Assembly: GCA_017744365.1 (NCBI GenBank) | Contig: JAGIBL010000001.1 | Coordinates: 1,237,416-1,301,415, forward strand | Direction: 5' to 3' | DNA: 64,000 nt | DNA from: Nocardioidaceae bacterium | GTDB taxonomy: Bacteria; Actinomycetota; Actinomycetes; Propionibacteriales; Nocardioidaceae | Shown here: in pieces, positions 12,411 through 19,963 of the stretch | Layout of the letters: every line of letters starts with the position of its first letter | Numbering within the stretch: the stretch's first letter is position 1 | Notes under the pieces: model-generated | Database searches by the model: none | The model's input: only the letters and a program-made list of their open reading frames with translations | What the model was told of the DNA's origin: nothing | Made by a program: the position numbers and the translations under genes

Positions 12411-12441
12411 TGCAGGGTTGTCAGCGGGGCCAAAAATACCA

Positions 12442-13062
12442 TCAAGAGGAGAGACGCGCCTGGCGACGGGCGGCGAGCTCGTCGTTCTCGTGCGCGACCG
12501 GGCTCCCGGCGGTGCGCTCGGAGGGCAGCTCGGCGAGCGAGCCCTCGATCTCGCGCCAGACGCCGCCGATGGCGATGCCGAAGACGCCCTGCCCGCCCTG
12601 GAGCAGGTCGATGACCTCGTCGTTGCTGGTGCACTCGTAGACCGAGGCGCCGTCGCTCATCAGGGTGACCCGGGTCAGGTCGTCGGTGCCGCGGGCACGC
12701 AGGTGGGCGACCGCCGTCCGGATCTGCTGCAGCGAGATGCCCGCGTCCAGCAGCCGCTTGATGACCTTGAGCAGCAGGATGTCGCGGAAGCTGTAGAGGC
12801 GCTGGGTGCCGGAGCCGCCGGCGCTGCGCACGCTCGGCTCGACCAGGCCGGTACGGGCCCAGTAGTCGAGCTGCCGGTAGGTGATCCCGGCGGCGTTGCA
12901 CGCGGTCGGCCCGCGGTAGCCGAGGTCGGCCGGGAGCGGCGACACGTCATCGCTGAAGAGCAGGCCCTGCTCGTCGGCCGCGTGCGCTGCCTCCTGCGCG
13001 GCCAGGCGTGCCTGCTCGTCGATCTCGGCGGCGGACGTGCCGTCGTTGTTGTTGGTGCCCAC
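12442..13062 (-). CDS. MerR-family regulator, ResR/McdR (Rv1830)-like
   Basis: The 206-residue protein carries a MerR winged helix-turn-helix at about residues 48-115 (GITYRQLDYWARTGLVEPS, then RLYSFRDILLLKVIKRLLDAG). The N-terminus is acidic and probably disordered, and a small C-terminal domain follows. Its place between DUF151 and gcvP matches mycobacterial Rv1830, reported as the cell-division/antibiotic-resilience regulator ResR/McdR. The GTG start has GGAGG six bases upstream. Two inverted-repeat sites lie 109-186 bases upstream (13171-13195 and 13224-13248) and may be autoregulatory. Orthology is inferred from gene order and domain type. Confidence 0.85.
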   Translation of the reverse strand: MGTNNNDGTSAAEIDEQARLAAQEAAHAADEQGLLFSDDVSPLPADLGYRGPTACNAAGITYRQLDYWARTGLVEPSVRSAGGSGTQRLYSFRDILLLKVIKRLLDAGISLQQIRTAVAHLRARGTDDLTRVTLMSDGASVYECTSNDEVIDLLQGGQGVFGIAIGGVWREIEGSLAELPSERTAGSPVAHENDELAARRQARLSS

Positions 13063-13170
13063 TGCGACCTCCGAAGTCTCGCTCCGCTGAGCGTAACCCC
13101 TGGGGAAGGGCGGTCGGAACGTCCGGGAGCGGAGAAGTTCCAGCCGTGGAGTTACAGCGAAGACATCTCA

Positions 13171-13195
13171 AACCGTAAACGTGAGGTTGAGGGTT
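13171..13195 (-). promoter_or_regulatory. Candidate MerR operator B (25-base inverted repeat)
   Basis: This is an imperfect inverted repeat beginning AACC and ending TTGAGGGTT on the plus strand. It shares the AACC / AC / GA / TTGA / GGTT skeleton and the 25-base length with the site at 13224-13248, whose start is 53 bases away, about five helical turns. It lies 109-133 bases upstream of the ResR-like GTG start. A regulator binding role is inferred. Confidence 0.5.
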
Positions 13196-13223
13196 GTCCA
13201 CGACGCCGCGCGGCGTGTCGCGC

Positions 13224-13248
13224 AACCTTCTACTGGAACTTGAAGGTT
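13224..13248 (-). promoter_or_regulatory. Candidate MerR operator A (25-base inverted repeat)
   Basis: The arms AACCTTC and GAAGGTT are perfectly inverted, with 11 bases between them containing TACTGG. The same pattern, one base shorter, occurs upstream of the FHA gene (15136-15159, read on the minus strand). Shared blocks are AACCT, CTACTG, CTTGA and GGTT. It overlaps the last base of the DUF151 stop codon and lies upstream of the ResR-like MerR gene. It is proposed as a MerR-type operator. Confidence 0.55.
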
Positions 13249-13721
13249 TACGAGTGCGGCTCTTCGAAGTCCTCGGGCGAGATGTTGTCGAGGAACTCGC
13301 GGAACTTCTCGACCTCCTCCTCGCGTTCGTCGGGGACCGCGATGCCGACCTCGTCGAGGAGGTCCTCGGCGCACACGATCCGGCTGCCGGTACGCAGGGC
13401 GAGCGCGATCGAGTCCGAGGGGCGGGCGCTGACCTCGACGCCGGAGCCGAGCACCAGGGTGGCGAAGAAGACCCCGTCGGTGACCTCGGTGATCTGCACC
13501 TCCGCGAGCGCGTTGCCGGTGGCGTCGAGGACGTCCTTGAGCAGGTCGTGGGTCAGCGGCCGGGGCGGGACGACCCCCTGCTGGGCGAAGGCGATCGCGG
13601 TGGCCTCGACGGCCCCGATCCAGATCGGCAGGTAGCGCTCGCCGTCGATCTCGCGCAGCAGCACGATCGGGTTGTTGGAGGGCATCTCCACCCGGACTCC
13701 GACCACCTCGACTTCGCGCAC
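13248..13721 (-). CDS. DUF151 / bifunctional nuclease family protein
   Basis: The 157-residue protein matches the DUF151 pattern. It has an N-terminal strand-rich core (LPIWIGAVEATAIAFAQQGV), a central VTDGVFFATLVL segment, and the conserved ARPSDSIALALRTGSRI block near residues 99-115. An acidic tail follows. Characterised plant and archaeal relatives were described as nucleases; the role in actinobacteria is not established. It corresponds to Rv1829 by position, between two MerR genes. Translation starts at GTG 13721. Confidence 0.88.
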   Translation of the reverse strand: MREVEVVGVRVEMPSNNPIVLLREIDGERYLPIWIGAVEATAIAFAQQGVVPPRPLTHDLLKDVLDATGNALAEVQITEVTDGVFFATLVLGSGVEVSARPSDSIALALRTGSRIVCAEDLLDEVGIAVPDEREEEVEKFREFLDNISPEDFEEPHS

Positions 13722-13733
13722 GCAAATAGCCTA

Positions 13734-13839
13734 GCCCTCGCTCCGCTCGGGCGGGTGCGCCGCCCTGAAGGGTCCTGCTTCCCTCGTCGCAGGCTCGCTG
13801 CGCTCGCCGTGGCTCCTCAGTCCAGCCGGACCCGGCGGC
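13734..13839. repeat. 106-base dispersed repeat, copy 1
   Basis: The element is present again at 24994-25099 with no gaps and 5 mismatches in 106 bases. It fills the intergenic space upstream of the DUF151 gene. It contains short inverted repeats such as GTCC..GGAC and AGGG..CCCT and a GC-rich GGGCGG/CCGCCC pair, so it may fold. No gene overlaps it. The two copies suggest a REP-like or non-autonomous mobile element. Confidence 0.85.
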
Positions 13840-13851
13840 GCACCTCTCACA

Positions 13852-14574
13852 TCACCGCAGCGTCTTGAGGCCAGCCCGGACGAGGGCCGCGTGCAGCCGC
13901 AGCGAGAGGCCGGCGATCTCGTCGGTCGCCTGCGCGGCTCTCCCCTCGGCACCGTCCTCGCGGCTGCGCCGGATCGGCGAGGTGATCTGCTCGACCAGAC
14001 CGACCTCGCGGTCGGCGGCGGTCTTGAACGCGCGCAGGTGCCGAGGCTCGACGCCGAACGCGGCCAGCTCCCCGGCCACCTTCGCCACCTGGAGCGCGTC
14101 CGCGTCGTAGTGCTTCGAGCCGGTCCGGGTGCGGACCAGGCCGAACCCCTCCAGCTGGTCGAGGAGCTCCTCGGTGATCCCGGCGGTCTTCACCAGCTCG
14201 CGCCGGGAGATGCGCACGTCGCCGCGCTCGCTGCGCAGCAGGTCGGCCAGGGCACCGGACTCCCCCAGCGCCCCGGGCGGGACCTGCGGGGCCCCGTTGA
14301 GCGCCGGCGGCTCCAGGCCGCGGTCGATCGCGTCGAGGTGCTCCTTGATCACCTTCAGCGGCAGGTACTGCTCGCGCTGGGCCCGGATGATGTAGCGCAG
14401 CCGCTCCATGTCCTCCACGGAGTACTTGCGGTAGCCCGACGGCGTCCGCTCCGGGTTGACCAGCCCCTCGGACTCGAGGAAGCGGAGCTTGGACTCCTTG
14501 ATGTCCTCGTCGGGAAACTCGGCGGTGAGGTCGGCGAGCGCCTGACCGATGCTCTTCCGGGCCGCCTGACGCAC
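13852..14574 (-). CDS. ftsR: MerR-family regulator, FtsR (Rv1828)-like
   Basis: The 240-residue protein has a MerR helix-turn-helix in the first ~90 residues (IKESKLRFLESEGLVNPERTPSGYRKYSVEDMERLRYI, residues about 25-62). A second helical region with a winged-helix-like element follows. The corynebacterial orthologue, encoded next to odhI, is FtsR, an activator of ftsZ; Rv1828 is the mycobacterial counterpart. The GTG start lies one base after the FHA stop, so the pair is co-translated. This context ties division control to the FHA metabolic switch. The identity rests on architecture and gene order. Confidence 0.87.
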   Translation of the reverse strand: MRQAARKSIGQALADLTAEFPDEDIKESKLRFLESEGLVNPERTPSGYRKYSVEDMERLRYIIRAQREQYLPLKVIKEHLDAIDRGLEPPALNGAPQVPPGALGESGALADLLRSERGDVRISRRELVKTAGITEELLDQLEGFGLVRTRTGSKHYDADALQVAKVAGELAAFGVEPRHLRAFKTAADREVGLVEQITSPIRRSREDGAEGRAAQATDEIAGLSLRLHAALVRAGLKTLR

Positions 14575-14575
14575 C

Positions 14576-15109
14576 TCAGGCCCCCGGCGCGGCCGAGGCG
14601 AAGAAGACCAGCCGGAACTTCCCGATCCGGACCTCGTCGCCGTTCTGCAGCAGGGCCTCGTCGATCCGGTCGCGGTTGACGTAGGTGCCGTTGAGGCTGC
14701 CCACGTCGGACACCTTGTAGGTGCCCTCGGTCCGGGTGAACTCGACGTGCCGCCGGGAGACGGTGATGTCGTCGAGGAAGATGTCGCTCTCCGGATGCCG
14801 TCCGGCGCTGACCTTCTCGGTGTCGAGCAGGTAGCGGCTGCCCGCGCCGGGGCCGCGCTGCACGATCAGCAGGGCGCTGCCCGGCGGCAGGGCGTCCGCG
14901 GCGGCGGCGTCGGCCTCGTTGAGCTGGGCGCGCTCCTGGGCACGCTCCTCGGCGTCCGGCCGCGGCACGGTGCCCCCGAAGGTGATCGTCGCGGTCGTCT
15001 CCGAAGGGGTCGGCTCGGCGGCCGGCGCGGCCTGCAGCTGGGTGCCGCACTGCGAGCAGAACTTCGCGTCGTCGCCGTTCTGGTTGCCGCACTGCGGGCA
15101 CGTCTGCAT
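14576..15109 (-). CDS. garA: FHA-domain protein with N-terminal zinc ribbon, GarA/OdhI-like
   Basis: The 177-residue protein contains CPQC (C4, C7) and CSQC (C18, C21), forming a zinc ribbon. A Thr motif SETT at 36-39 follows, then an FHA domain at about 95-165 with GR (103-104), SRRH (118-121) and LNG (139-141). In GarA/OdhI, phosphorylation of the ETT motif by Ser/Thr kinases makes the FHA domain fold back and stop inhibiting 2-oxoglutarate dehydrogenase and glutamate enzymes. Start 15109 is chosen because GGGAGG precedes it by seven bases; a GTG at 15124 is the alternative. The added zinc ribbon is absent from GarA and OdhI. Confidence 0.88.
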   Translation of the reverse strand: MQTCPQCGNQNGDDAKFCSQCGTQLQAAPAAEPTPSETTATITFGGTVPRPDAEERAQERAQLNEADAAAADALPPGSALLIVQRGPGAGSRYLLDTEKVSAGRHPESDIFLDDITVSRRHVEFTRTEGTYKVSDVGSLNGTYVNRDRIDEALLQNGDEVRIGKFRLVFFASAAPGA

Positions 15110-15135
15110 CTGGCTGCCTCCCACGTCTCCGGTGA

Positions 15136-15159
15136 AACCCTCAAGGCTCAGTAGAGGTT
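15136..15159 (-). promoter_or_regulatory. Candidate MerR operator C upstream of the FHA-MerR operon
   Basis: On the minus strand this 24-base stretch reads AACCT, CTACTG, three bases, CTTGA, GGGTT. It matches site A at 13224-13248 except for a one-base gap and four bases. It lies 27-50 bases before the FHA start, where a promoter is expected. It may be bound by one of the two MerR proteins encoded here. Confidence 0.5.
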
Positions 15160-15215
15160 CACAGTTGATGCCGCCAACCTACCAAAGCGCGGCAACCGCG
15201 CGGGGCCGCAACCGG

Positions 15216-15605
15216 TCAGGACTCGGTGGTCTCCTGGTAGGCGGCGGCGTCGAGCAGCTCGACTCCTGCCGCCTCGTCGGAGACGACGACCTCGAACAGC
15301 CAGCCGGCGCCGTACGGGTCGCTGTTGACCAGCTCCGGGGTCGCCTCCAGCGCGTCGTTGCGGGCGACCACCTCACCGGTCACCGGCGAGTACACGTCGC
15401 TGACCGACTTGGTCGACTCCAGCTCGCCGACCGCCGCACCCGCCGTCACGGCGTCGCCCACCTCGGGCAGCTGCACGTAGACGATGTCGCCGAGCTGGTC
15501 CTGGGCGTAGTCGGTGATGCCGATCCGGATCGAGCCCGCGGCCTCGCCCGGGGTGCGCAGCCACTCGTGCTCGGCGGTGTACTTCAGGTCTTCGGGAAGG
15601 GACAC
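15216..15605 (-). CDS. gcvH: Glycine cleavage system H protein
   Basis: The 129-residue carrier protein shuttles the aminomethyl group on lipoyl-lysine between the P, T and L proteins. The lipoylation site is ESTKS (Lys66), within the classic ITDYAQDQLGDIVYV and AVGELESTKSVSD signatures. The start is GTG 15605 with GAGGAG five bases upstream; an upstream ATG at 15638 lacks support. It sits in the mycobacterial gene order next to the FHA gene, about 3 kb from gcvP, with no riboswitch of its own. Confidence 0.96.
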   Translation of the reverse strand: MSLPEDLKYTAEHEWLRTPGEAAGSIRIGITDYAQDQLGDIVYVQLPEVGDAVTAGAAVGELESTKSVSDVYSPVTGEVVARNDALEATPELVNSDPYGAGWLFEVVVSDEAAGVELLDAAAYQETTES

Positions 15606-15645
15606 GATGCTCCTCGGGTCGGGCTTGTTGGGCAGCAACCTACTG

Positions 15646-16422
15646 CTACTGGACCTGCTCGGCGTACTGGGGCTTGGGCTCGCTGTGCAGCGACTCGATC
15701 TCGACGTGCTGGCTGCGCTTGATGACGACCTTGCCGTCGTCGAGCGCGATGTCGTCGACGAAGCCGCCGGAGAAGTTCATCGCGGTGCGCAGGCTGTCCG
15801 GGTCGCCGATGGCCTCGATGGTGAACGGCGACTTCAGCAGCCGGCCGTCGACCTCGATCCCCCCGCCCACGGTCTCGAAGGAGCTCTGCGCGACGATCCG
15901 GACCGCGTCGTTGATCTCCATCGCCTCGGCGCCGGCGTCGCGCAGCTCCTCGATGCCGTCGAGCAGGTAGGTCAGGCTCAGGTGCGACTCCGGCACGGTG
16001 ACCGTCATCCGGATGCCCGGGCCGGTGGCCGGCACCGTGCCCGCGAGCACGCCCAGGGTGGCCAGGTCCTCGCGGGCCTGGTCGAGCGCGGCCGCGGTCT
16101 TGTCGTTGTTGTCCTGCAGCGCGTCCCGGGTCCGCTCCAGGTCGTTGATGTCCTGCTCCGTACGACGAGACGCGGCCTGCAGACCGTTCAGGGCCTGGAT
16201 CAGGTCGGCCTGCCGCATCCCCGCGTAGTCGTCGTCCGTCCCGGCGATCCGCCACTGGGTGACGCCCGCGGCACCGAGGATCGCGACCAGCACGCCGACC
16301 ACGACCTGGCCGCGGCCCGGGTGCAGCAGCGCCCGGCGCAACCGCTGCACGCCGGTCGGCTCGACGGCCACGTTCTCGTCGGCGGCCGCGGCCGCCGGGT
16401 CGAAGGGAGGGATCTCGCTCAT
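15646..16422 (-). CDS. DUF881 membrane-anchored protein (Rv1825-like)
   Basis: The 258-residue protein has a cytoplasmic N-terminal tail, one transmembrane helix near residues 38-57 (GQVVVGVLVAILGAAGVT), a coiled coil (about 70-120) and a C-terminal DUF881 domain. The domain is marked by GPGIRMTVTVPE, ELRDAGAEAMEINDAVRIV and TIEAIGDPDSL. It starts at ATG 16422, overlapping the upstream sbp stop. Its function is not established; in actinobacteria these genes flank sbp and cell-division genes. It is one of two DUF881 paralogues in this operon. Confidence 0.88.
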   Translation of the reverse strand: MSEIPPFDPAAAAADENVAVEPTGVQRLRRALLHPGRGQVVVGVLVAILGAAGVTQWRIAGTDDDYAGMRQADLIQALNGLQAASRRTEQDINDLERTRDALQDNNDKTAAALDQAREDLATLGVLAGTVPATGPGIRMTVTVPESHLSLTYLLDGIEELRDAGAEAMEINDAVRIVAQSSFETVGGGIEVDGRLLKSPFTIEAIGDPDSLRTAMNFSGGFVDDIALDDGKVVIKRSQHVEIESLHSEPKPQYAEQVQ

Positions 16423-16751
16423 GCGTGGAAGATGTGCCGGCGGATGGCGGCGACGTTGGCGAAGATCCGGATGCCGAGGACGACGATGACGCCGGTGGAC
16501 AGCTGCGCGCCGACGCCGAGCTTGTCGCCGAGGAAGACGATCAGCGCCGCGATGAACACGTTGCTGATGAACGAGACCACGAACACCTTGTCGTCGAAGA
16601 GGCCGTCGAGGAACGCCCGCAGCGCGCCGAAGACCGCGTCCAGCGCGGCCACCACGGCGATCGGCAGGTAGGGCTCCAAGCCGATCGGCACGTCCGGCTT
16701 GAGGATCAGGCCCACGGCCACCCCGACGATGAGACCGATGACCGCGATCAC
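16419..16751 (-). CDS. sbp: Small basic protein, DUF1290 family membrane protein
   Basis: The 110-residue, highly hydrophobic protein has about three transmembrane helices (1-20, 28-50 and 58-95). It matches the Sbp/DUF1290 family often encoded beside ftsZ and DUF881 genes. GTG 16751 overlaps the preceding DUF881 stop in a GTGA arrangement, and its own stop overlaps the next ATG. This tight coupling suggests one complex of Sbp with the two DUF881 proteins. No biochemical role is known. Confidence 0.88.
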   Translation of the reverse strand: MIAVIGLIVGVAVGLILKPDVPIGLEPYLPIAVVAALDAVFGALRAFLDGLFDDKVFVVSFISNVFIAALIVFLGDKLGVGAQLSTGVIVVLGIRIFANVAAIRRHIFHA

Positions 16752-17599
16752 GACAGATCCTTCCTCGGGCGCTTCGGCCCCTTCTCCTTCGCGAACCTCA
16801 GCGTGGGGACCTCGATCCCGGGAAGCCGCAGCGAGGGCTGGCTGGTCATCCGGAAGCGCAGCCCGACCTCGCGCTGCAGAGTCAACCATGCCGCCGCCGC
16901 GCTGGTGTCGCCGAACCGCGAGGCCATCGTCTTCCGGTCGCCGATGGCGAGCACCCGGTACGGCGGCCGCAGCGAGCGGAAGTTCACCGTGATCGCCTCG
17001 CTGGCGTGCCGGATCGCGGAGAGGACGGTGAGCCGCTCGCCGTTGATCGAGATCGCCTCGGCACCGGCCTCCCACAACCCGTTCACCAGCTTCTGCAGGT
17101 CGGTGTCGAGCACCTTCTCCCGGTCGCTGGAGGCATCCGGCTTGTCGTCGACGACCACCTCGAGCCCGGGCCCGTGCACCGGCGCGATGCCGGTGCGCAC
17201 CCGGAGCAGGTCGAGCTCGCGGAGCAGCCCGGAGGTGTCGTCGCTGGAGCGCAGCAGCTGCGACTCCAGGCGCCGCGTCTGCGCGGTCAGCGTGGCGGCG
17301 GTCTTCCGGTCGGCGGCGAGCGCGGCCCGGTTCGCCTTGACCTGGTCGATGAGCGCGCGCCGCTCCTTCTCCTCCGAGGTGCTGTCCCGGGAGGTCTGCA
17401 CCGCGGCGGTGACCGCGAGCACCGCGAAGACGGCGATGATCGCGGCGCCCATCCGGCCGACCCGCGGCCGCTCCTTGGCCGAGTCCGCCTGCAAGCGGTG
17501 CTCGGCGGCCTGGGCGTAGTCCTCGTCCAGGGCGTGCGCGTTGATGTACGGGAGCAGGCCCAGGGTGGCCTGTTCCGGGAGCCGCGGCGGGGTGGGCAC
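16748..17599 (-). CDS. DUF881 membrane-anchored protein (Rv1823-like)
   Basis: The 283-residue protein has a cytoplasmic N-terminal segment, a transmembrane helix near residues 50-68 (MGAAIIAVFAVLAVTAAV), a coiled coil (about 75-130) and a C-terminal DUF881 domain. The domain is marked by GPGLEVVVDD, LWEAGAEAISINGERL and YRVLAIGD. The GTG start at 17599 overlaps the pgsA-like stop (TAGTG). It differs from the 15646-16422 paralogue by a longer N-terminus. Confidence 0.88.
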   Translation of the reverse strand: MPTPPRLPEQATLGLLPYINAHALDEDYAQAAEHRLQADSAKERPRVGRMGAAIIAVFAVLAVTAAVQTSRDSTSEEKERRALIDQVKANRAALAADRKTAATLTAQTRRLESQLLRSSDDTSGLLRELDLLRVRTGIAPVHGPGLEVVVDDKPDASSDREKVLDTDLQKLVNGLWEAGAEAISINGERLTVLSAIRHASEAITVNFRSLRPPYRVLAIGDRKTMASRFGDTSAAAAWLTLQREVGLRFRMTSQPSLRLPGIEVPTLRFAKEKGPKRPRKDLS

Positions 17600-18234
17600 T
17601 AGGTCGCCTTCGGACCCGCGCCGTCGAGGGAGGGTGCGTGCTTGTCACGGTCGGCGAGCAGCTTGCGCACCTGCCAGGCGTAGAGGAGCCCGGCCCACCA
17701 GTACAGCCCGATCCCCCAGATCGCGAACGCCCAGCCGAACACCTGGCCCAGCGTCGCGACGGTGCCGGACCCGTCGCCGATGAAGAGCAGCGGGAACGCG
17801 TAGAGCAGGTTGAAGGTGGCGGCCTTGCCGAGGAAGTGCACCGGCAGCGCGCTGTAGCCGCGGGTGCGCAGGAACGGCACCAGGCACCACAGGAACAGGT
17901 CGCGCGCGGGCAGGATCACCACCACCCACCACGGCACGATCTCGCGCACGCCGAGGCCGACCACGACGGCGAGGATGTAGAGCCGGTCGGCGACCGGGTC
18001 CAGGATCTCGCCGAGCTTGGAGGTCTGGTTCAGCCGCCGGGCCAGGTAGCCGTCGAGCCAGTCGGTGACGCCCGACAGCATCAGCACCACCAGGGCGAGC
18101 ACGTCCGCCTCGGGGCCGAGCACGAGCCACAGGAACAGCGGAACACCCAGCAGCCGGAGCATGCTCACCGCGTTCGGCAGCGTCCACACCGCCGAGGTGG
18201 CGGGCGGGGCGCCGGGAGGGTTCGTGCTGCTCAT
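17599..18234 (-). CDS. CDP-alcohol phosphatidyltransferase (PgsA2-like)
   Basis: The 211-residue integral membrane enzyme has the family motif DG..AR..G...D...D within DWLDGYLARRLNQ and GEILDPVADRLY (about residues 56-85). These residues bind CDP-diacylglycerol and metal. Several hydrophobic helices follow. It corresponds to Rv1822 by position. The alcohol acceptor (glycerol phosphate, inositol phosphate or phosphatidylglycerol) cannot be told from the motif. It is the first gene of the minus-strand operon and is separated from the divergent PPTase gene by only 30 bases. Confidence 0.9.
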   Translation of the reverse strand: MSSTNPPGAPPATSAVWTLPNAVSMLRLLGVPLFLWLVLGPEADVLALVVLMLSGVTDWLDGYLARRLNQTSKLGEILDPVADRLYILAVVVGLGVREIVPWWVVVILPARDLFLWCLVPFLRTRGYSALPVHFLGKAATFNLLYAFPLLFIGDGSGTVATLGQVFGWAFAIWGIGLYWWAGLLYAWQVRKLLADRDKHAPSLDGAGPKAT

Positions 18235-18264
18235 GTCGCGCCAACCCTACGGTAGGTTCCGCGG

Positions 18265-18717
18265 GTGAGCCGGGAGGTGGTCGTGGTCGCGTGGGCGCCG
18301 GTCGCGGACGCCACCGAGCTGGCCGTCGCGACCGCCGCCGAGGTGCTCGGCCGGCACCCCGGCCCGGTGCACCACCACTGCCCGTTCTGCGGCTCGGTCG
18401 AGCACGGCCGGCCCTCCTTCGACGCACCCGTCCACCTCAGCGTCGCGCACGCGCCGGGCCTCTCCGTGGTCGCGGTCAGCACCGCCGGTCCGGTCGGCGT
18501 CGACGTCGAGAAGGCCGGTACGGCGGACGCCGGCTGGGTCCGCGACGAGGCGGTCGGCAAGGCGTACGGCGTCGGCCTGACCGGGGAGACCGGACCCGCC
18601 CAGGTGATCGACCTCGCCCTCCCCGGGCACCTCGCCGCGGTCGCCGTACGAGCTGGGGCGATGCCCGAGGTCAGGCTGGCAGCGCCGGCAGCGCCGCCTT
18701 CTCCAGCCAGTCCGTGA
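18265..18717 (+). CDS. Miniature 4'-phosphopantetheinyl transferase-like protein
   Basis: The 150-residue protein shows PPTase landmarks: CPFCGSVEHGRPSF (about residues 35-48), the Mg-binding GVDVE (about 82-86), and a degenerate WVRDEAVGKAYG in place of WxxKEAxxK. Known Sfp-type enzymes are usually above 200 residues, so this is a short form. Its likely client is the carrier domain of the Pls-like synthetase on the opposite strand. The last 47 bases overlap the M1 peptidase gene tail to tail. The GTG start is inferred. Reduced activity or loss of function is possible because the helix after the Mg site is altered. Confidence 0.75.
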   Translation: MSREVVVVAWAPVADATELAVATAAEVLGRHPGPVHHHCPFCGSVEHGRPSFDAPVHLSVAHAPGLSVVAVSTAGPVGVDVEKAGTADAGWVRDEAVGKAYGVGLTGETGPAQVIDLALPGHLAAVAVRAGAMPEVRLAAPAAPPSPASP

Positions 18718-19963
18718 ACAGGTCCTCCGCGGGGTCGGCGGCGATCTCGGCCACCAGTGCCCGAAGCTCCGGCGTGCCGGCGTTGCCGTACCGGTGCCGC
18801 TCGACCCAGGTCCGCAGCACGGACCGGAACGCCTCCTCGCCGACCCGCCGCCGCAGCGTGTGCAGCAGCAGGGCGCCGCGCTTGTAGACCCGGTCGTCGA
18901 ACATGTCCGCCGCACCCGGGTCTCCGAGCACCAGGTCCTGTGGCAGCGCGGCCAGCCGGTCCCAGTGGTGCCGGGCGTGCTCGGCAGCGCTCTCCCGCCC
19001 GCTGGCCTCGGACCAGAGCCACTCGGCGTAGCAGGCGAAGCCCTCGTGCAGCCAGATGTCGTCCCAGCCGCCGGCGGTCACCGCGTTGCCGTACCACTGG
19101 TGCGCCAGCTCGTGCGCGACCAGCCGCTCGCTGCTCCACTCGTCGACGAGGTAGTTGGCGCCGAACGTGGAGACGCTCTGCGACTCCAGCGGGATCTCCA
19201 GGTCGTCGGCGGTGACCACCACGGTGTACGACGAGAACGGGTAGGGCCCGAACAGGTCGGTGAACGTGGCCAGCATCTCCGGCTGCCGCCGGAACGACGC
19301 GGGCAGCTCGACGTGCCGGTCACTGGGCACCAGCACGGTCATCGGGACCGTCGCGTCGAGCCGCTGCACGGCGTACCGGCCGATGCTGACCGTCGCCAGG
19401 TACGGCGCCATCGGCTCGTCCTGCCGGTAGGACCAGGTGACCGCGTTCGCGCTGCGCCGGGTCTCCTGCAGCCTGCCGTTGGCGACCACCGTGTAGCCGG
19501 TCGGCGCGCTGACCGCGAACGCGTAGGTCGCCTTGTCGTCGGGCCGGTCGTTGCACGGGAACCAGGAGGGTGCGCCGTAGGGCTGGGCCGCGACGATCAC
19601 GCCGTCGTCGAGCTCCTCCCAGCCGGCGTCGCCGAGCACGCCGGGCATCGGCTTCGGCGAGCCCCGGTAGCCGATGCTGAGGCGCGCCTCGCCGCCCGCC
19701 TCGACCGGGACCGGCATCTCGACGCGCAGCCGGTGGTGGCGGTGCCGGTAGCGGGCCTTGCGGCCGTCGACGCTGACGCCGGTCACCGTGAACGCGCCGA
19801 GGTCGAGCTCGAGGCTGGTCAGCGGCTCGTGCGCGACGACCTGCAGCTGGGCACGCCCGTCGAGCCGGTTGCCGTCGAGACGGCAGGTCAGCGAGAGGTC
19901 GTAGTGCGCGACGCCGTACCGGTGGTCGCCGTGCTGCGGGAAGTAGGGATCGGGGACGGTCAC
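18671..19963 (-). CDS. M1-family zinc metallopeptidase (short form)
   Basis: The 430-residue protein has an N-terminal beta-rich aminopeptidase-N-like domain and a catalytic domain. The zinc motif is HELAHQWYGN near residues 280-290, and the second Glu ligand is in LHEGFACYAEW near 302. The C-terminal helical domain of full-length M1 enzymes is missing, as in short actinobacterial members. GTG 19963 overlaps the synthetase stop (GTGA), so the two are co-translated; GTG 19978 is the alternative start. A role in trimming or degrading the synthetase product is inferred from coupling. No signal peptide is seen. Confidence 0.9.
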   Translation of the reverse strand: MTVPDPYFPQHGDHRYGVAHYDLSLTCRLDGNRLDGRAQLQVVAHEPLTSLELDLGAFTVTGVSVDGRKARYRHRHHRLRVEMPVPVEAGGEARLSIGYRGSPKPMPGVLGDAGWEELDDGVIVAAQPYGAPSWFPCNDRPDDKATYAFAVSAPTGYTVVANGRLQETRRSANAVTWSYRQDEPMAPYLATVSIGRYAVQRLDATVPMTVLVPSDRHVELPASFRRQPEMLATFTDLFGPYPFSSYTVVVTADDLEIPLESQSVSTFGANYLVDEWSSERLVAHELAHQWYGNAVTAGGWDDIWLHEGFACYAEWLWSEASGRESAAEHARHHWDRLAALPQDLVLGDPGAADMFDDRVYKRGALLLHTLRRRVGEEAFRSVLRTWVERHRYGNAGTPELRALVAEIAADPAEDLFTDWLEKAALPALPA

